Assembly (NCBI GenBank): GCA_038025085.1
Contig: CM076147.1
Span: forward strand, 32,214,766 to 32,278,765
Reading direction: 5' to 3'
DNA from: Tetragonia tetragonoides
Lineage: Eukaryota; Streptophyta; Magnoliopsida; Caryophyllales; Aizoaceae
DNA: 64,000 bases
The notes below the pieces were generated by a model, which ran no database searches, was not told where the DNA came from, and saw only the letters and a program-made list of their open reading frames with translations. Every line of letters starts with the position of its first letter. Position 1 is the first letter of the stretch. This document shows positions 60,266 through 64,000 of this stretch, one piece after another. The position numbers and the translations under genes are program-made.

Positions 60266-62187
60266 ATGGAATTGAGAGTAAAGGCTAGGCATATTGTGAA
60301 ACCAGCCAAACCAACATGGAATGGCAATGTCCCCTTATCAGAATTGGATCAAACAGGAGTTATCAACCACACTCCTCTCATATACATCTACAACAAACCC
60401 AAACCCACCCAAGATCAAGCTCCATTGAATTCATTTTCTTACGACGAAATCCTTCAAGTCCTCATGGGCTCATTGGCTCAAGCACTGGTCCCGTTCTACC
60501 CCTTGGCTGGCCGGCTGCACTGGCTAGATGGGGCACGTTTGGACCTCGAGTGCAATGCTATGGGGGTGGAGCTCATTGAGGCTGAGTCTGATAAGCGCAT
60601 TAGCGACCTTTTCATAGATGATGATGGTGATGGTGATGGTGATGGTGATAATAATTTGATTACATCTTTCAAAGACTTGGACTGTCTTGTTCCTCACATA
60701 GACTATGTGAATAAGCCTATGGAGGAAATCCCATTACTATTAGTGCAGGTGACTCGGTTCACATGTGGTGGCATTGGGCTTGGGACAGCCATGTCCCATG
60801 CGGTCACTGATGGGTTGGGCGCATTCCGTTTCGTTCGGGTTTGGGCAAGCCTGGCTAGGAGTGATGAGCCAGCAATATTGGATAAGAATTCACCCTATCT
60901 AGATCGTCGAGTCCTAAAGGGTCGAAACCATGATGATGATGAGGCTCAAGTTGATGACCAAGTCGACTATTTTAGTCGGCTTCCTACATTGGTGGGGAAA
61001 TCGGACAACTACGAGGAGAGAACGAAAGAGACGATCACGGAGGCGCTCGCGTTGACAAAGAGTCAGGTGGATTGGCTTAAGAAGGTTGCTAACGAGGACA
61101 GGGAAGATGATAATGATGGACGTAGATATGGTCGCTTTGAGGTTGTTGCGGCTCATATATGGAGATGTGCAAGCAAGGCACGCGGGCACAAGAGCGAGCA
61201 AACAACCGCCTTGTGTTTTTGCGTAGACGGACGTAGTCGCATGAATCCACCATTACCACCAAGGTACATATTCCTTCCATCCATAAAAAAACGTTCACTT
61301 TCATTTCTTATACTCCTATCTCAAACAAATCTTGTCATTTTTTTTTTCCTAACGTCAATGTTTTAAATTTTGACGGTTAATTTATGAAGAATTATAAAGA
61401 ATTGTAATATCATAATATTACTATTATTATATCTTTTCTCAACAATACTTCATTCCCTTCGAAATATCTTTTTTTTTAACAATTTATTTGTTCCTTTATT
61501 TGCAATTATTTGTCTTTATGTTAGATTTTCATTTTTTGCTCTTTTAATATCTTTTTGATAGCAATCACCAGCCATCCTCAATGCATCATATGGGTGCTCT
61601 TGGTTAGACCATAGAGGGCCCTGCGTGTATCATGCGCGGCGCCCTCTGTGGTATACACACTTAGGTACACTCAAAAGCAACCATATATTCAGGGCTTATC
61701 CTCTCCCTTATATATCCCATTGTTTCATTTCTCTATAAGCAGGTATTTCGGCAATGTAATTGTTGATGTGGTAGCAACTACCCAAGCAGGGGAGCTTATT
61801 TCAAGGCCCTTAAGCAATGCATGTCAAAGAATTAGACAAGCGACAAAGACAGTGACTGAAGGCTACATTTGTTCAATGATCAAGTTTGTTAAAGCTCAAA
61901 CAAACTTGGCCAAGTATCAAGATCGTGCTGCATTTGGTAGTACGGATGGCGTATTTTATGGAAACCCTAATCTGGGTTTTGCAAGTTGGTTGAACCTCCC
62001 TTTTCGGGGACTCGATTTTGGGTTGGGGAAGGAGATCTATGTGGGAACACGTTCCATGGACTTTGATGGCGAAATCACGCTTTTGCCTGGTGACAACAAT
62101 GATGGATCTGTGGTGGTTATTATAGCCTTGCAATTGGAGCATATGGCGAAATTCAAGAAGTACTTTTCTGAGGATATTGGAGCTTGA
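60266..62187 (+). CDS. SHT-like BAHD acyltransferase with DFGLG variant (gene C)
   Basis: Exon 1 is 60266-61263 and exon 2 is 61743-62187; the donor is AAG|GTACAT and the acceptor AAGCAG|GTATTT, with the same phase-2 site before YFGN as in gene A. The product is 480 residues. The start MELRVKARHIVKPAKPTW aligns with gene A. HAVTDG lies at residues 178-183. The usually invariant Trp of DFGWG is Leu here (DFGLG, 424-428; codon TTG). An acidic GATGGT-type repeat encodes DDDGDGDGDGD at about 119-129, and an Asp-rich stretch (HDDDEAQVDDQVD) follows before YFSRLPTL; gene A has no such insert. The role is inferred as cytosolic hydroxycinnamoyl transfer, but the motif change may alter activity. No frame lesion was seen. 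Confidence 0.92.
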
Positions 62188-62844
62188 TTTACAAGGTCCT
62201 CCTAGGAATAACGATTACTATAATTCTGATATTCTGTAGACTTTTCAACAAAGATCTAGATCTCCGAGAAATTATTACTTGATTCGGCATCAATGTTCTC
62301 ACCTTTTACAAAATAAGTGGAGCTTATATAAATTCACCCCGGTATAGTCCAATTCCATCTAATAATTTTTCCAGATATCCTTATTAGCAGTCGCAATCAA
62401 GATACTATGCTATTACAAGTCAAAGATAGCGTGAAAAGTTACAAGATAATAACATTGGACAAGATCAGTGATAAATTTAAGGTTGACTCCGTAGTACAAT
62501 GTGAAGTTGAAACTTGAAAGTGTAAATGCATTTTCAAAACGAAAGATGAATTTCTCTAAAATTATAGGAAAAGCCATTGAACATCTAAAAAAATGGAAAG
62601 GGAAAAAACAACACTGTGAAAACTCCCGTACCATGTATTTTGACATTTATATAATTAGTTTAAAACACAGATATGAAACAAAAGCCTGACAAATCAGCGG
62701 ATGACATGGACGCTTAGTTGTATGCGAATTGCTTAGTCAGCAAAAAGAAAAAAAAACACATAAGCCCTCCCCTGATTTGTAACGCACAAATTTGCCCAAC
62801 CAATTATTCCATCAGTTACAACTTCCAACTCCCTCTCCATAAAC

Positions 62845-62846
<2 letters not shown>

Positions 62847-62897
<51 letters not shown>
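62847..62897. repeat. (CT)n microsatellite
   Basis: About 25 CT units with one CTAT interruption, then CCCC. Placed as in a 5' UTR of a possible gene starting downstream. Confidence 0.95.
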
Positions 62898-62898
<1 letters not shown>

Positions 62899-63378
62899 CC
62901 TTTGTTTGGCAATTTAGATTTTAGAGTGCTTCAATGGCAGTTATTTTGTTGATGGTTCTACACACAATAGCCCCCTCAAACAGCCCAATCATGTATCTGC
63001 CACATCTGATTTCGAATTCTTGATCATTTTACTTCATTGATTGTCTTTTACTTTAATCAAATTTGAAACTTGATGTTCATCGACCTTGAGGAACGAAATT
63101 GATACCATCTGAACAATTTCAATGCCAAATTCACCTTGAAATCAAGGTAATTCTCTCTCTATTTGTTTTTCCTCTATCACCTTTGTTGGATATTGTGTGA
63201 TTTCATTGCTCTCTCTCTATTTCTCTAAAATTAAAAGGATTTTCTCTCTTTTTGAGTTGCGAATGTTCTGCTTAATTTTGTTGATGTTTAAGATTCTTTA
63301 TTTTGATTTTTCTTTTTTTTTTTTCATTTCATTTCGACTACAATTCCTTAATTCTGTTAATTAGTTGCAAGATGAAAT

Positions 63379-63473
63379 ATGATTGAAAACCACTGCTTGC
63401 AAGATCTCCAATTAGGATACGAACCCGTCGGGTCGTTCGACCCACCATCACAAACATTATTGACTTCCAATAG
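63379..63473 (+). CDS. Possible first coding exon of a gene running off the window
   Basis: An ATG at 63379 opens a frame MIENHCLQDLQLGYEPVGSF and continues to TLLTSNR, ending at a donor-like AATAG|GTAATT. Upstream, CAAG|GTAATT at 63148 and TTAATTAG at about 63365 could bound an intron in a CT-rich 5' UTR, a common plant layout. I do not recognise the protein. No second exon can be seen before 64000, where the sequence is AT-rich and intron-like, so this rests on composition and splice signals only. Confidence 0.4.
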
Positions 63474-64000
63474 GTAATTTAAATTCATAAACTCAAATAC
63501 AAATTCAACCATGTTAAACAATCTCTTTCATTTTCTCTGTTTGACTACTCAACAAGAACCTTTTAATTTCTGGGCTTTTTTCTTTTGGTATGTAGACTTC
63601 AAACAAATACAAATTCAACCATGTTAACAATTTATTTGATTTCCATTGTTTGATTACTGGTTTAATATTTGTGTTTTAAACTAACTATATAGATTGTAGA
63701 CCGATCAAATAGCAGTGGCTACATAGATGGACAATAATTTGTATGTCTTAAATCATGCATTGTGTTTATTCCCAAAGTCCTATATTTGTATGTGTTATAA
63801 TATGTCAGTTTTTTTTAGTAGGTTGCTTCTGGGTATATTTTGATATTTAGTGACTTATTTTGTGTTGATTCTGTGAGCACTATGGGAAAAATATATGTGT
63901 AATTGAAGTTTATGTTTAGTTGTTGCCTTTTATGCTAATCATATAGTTTTGTAGGCTAATATTCCAAAAAAAAAAAAAAAAAAAAGGTTTTGTAGGGCTG

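Overview
The window is nuclear DNA from a flowering plant, most likely a eudicot. Evidence is AT-rich non-coding DNA, GT-AG introns, BAHD acyltransferase genes of the spermidine hydroxycinnamoyl transferase (SHT) type, and plant-specific retroelement families (Athila-type Ty3/gypsy with an extra ORF, Ty1/copia, tRNA-derived SINEs, a LINE with an RNase H tail). The species cannot be fixed from sequence alone. No prokaryotic, viral, organellar, rRNA or CRISPR features were seen.

Host genes. Three SHT-like BAHD genes are spread over 44 kb. Gene A (18641-21588, +) is intact, with two exons, HAVVD and DFGWG. Gene B (28379-30148, -) lacks the conserved intron and is broken by a ~379 bp insertion with an 11 bp target duplication. 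Gene C (60266-62187, +) has two exons but carries DFGLG instead of DFGWG. The genes would acylate amines or alcohols with hydroxycinnamoyl-CoA in the cytosol; exact substrates cannot be read from sequence. A possible fourth gene starts at 63379 and runs off the window. A tiny two-exon gene (76 aa) sits inside a Pack-MULE at 31520-33533.

Layout. 1-1860: decayed Ty1/copia pol split by a 520 bp Mutator-type MITE. 2765-11215: a satellite-like 314 bp repeat split by a 6.9 kb long-LTR-like element, which itself holds a Helitron-like segment and a hAT-like MITE. 12034-17610: MITEs, a LINE 3' end, and SINEs with a three-fold shared target site. 18000-21820: gene A with SINEs in and after it. 23463-26526: a complete gag-only LTR retrotransposon (TR-GAG type). 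27922-30148: AAT microsatellite, Helitron-like end and gene B. 31041-49853: a tandem array of about ten Helitron-end-like units, interrupted in one unit by the Pack-MULE and by a 13.4 kb Athila-type element. 49854-59600: TA microsatellite, 43 bp minisatellites, further Helitron-like ends and a short non-coding LTR element. 60200-64000: gene C and the possible next gene.

The main value of the window is the readable order of insertions (exact target-site duplications on most elements) and the natural variation in the BAHD trio. I found no clear evidence for a wholly new biological system. The closest candidates are the tandem Helitron-like array, the captured spliced micro-gene and the gag-only element.
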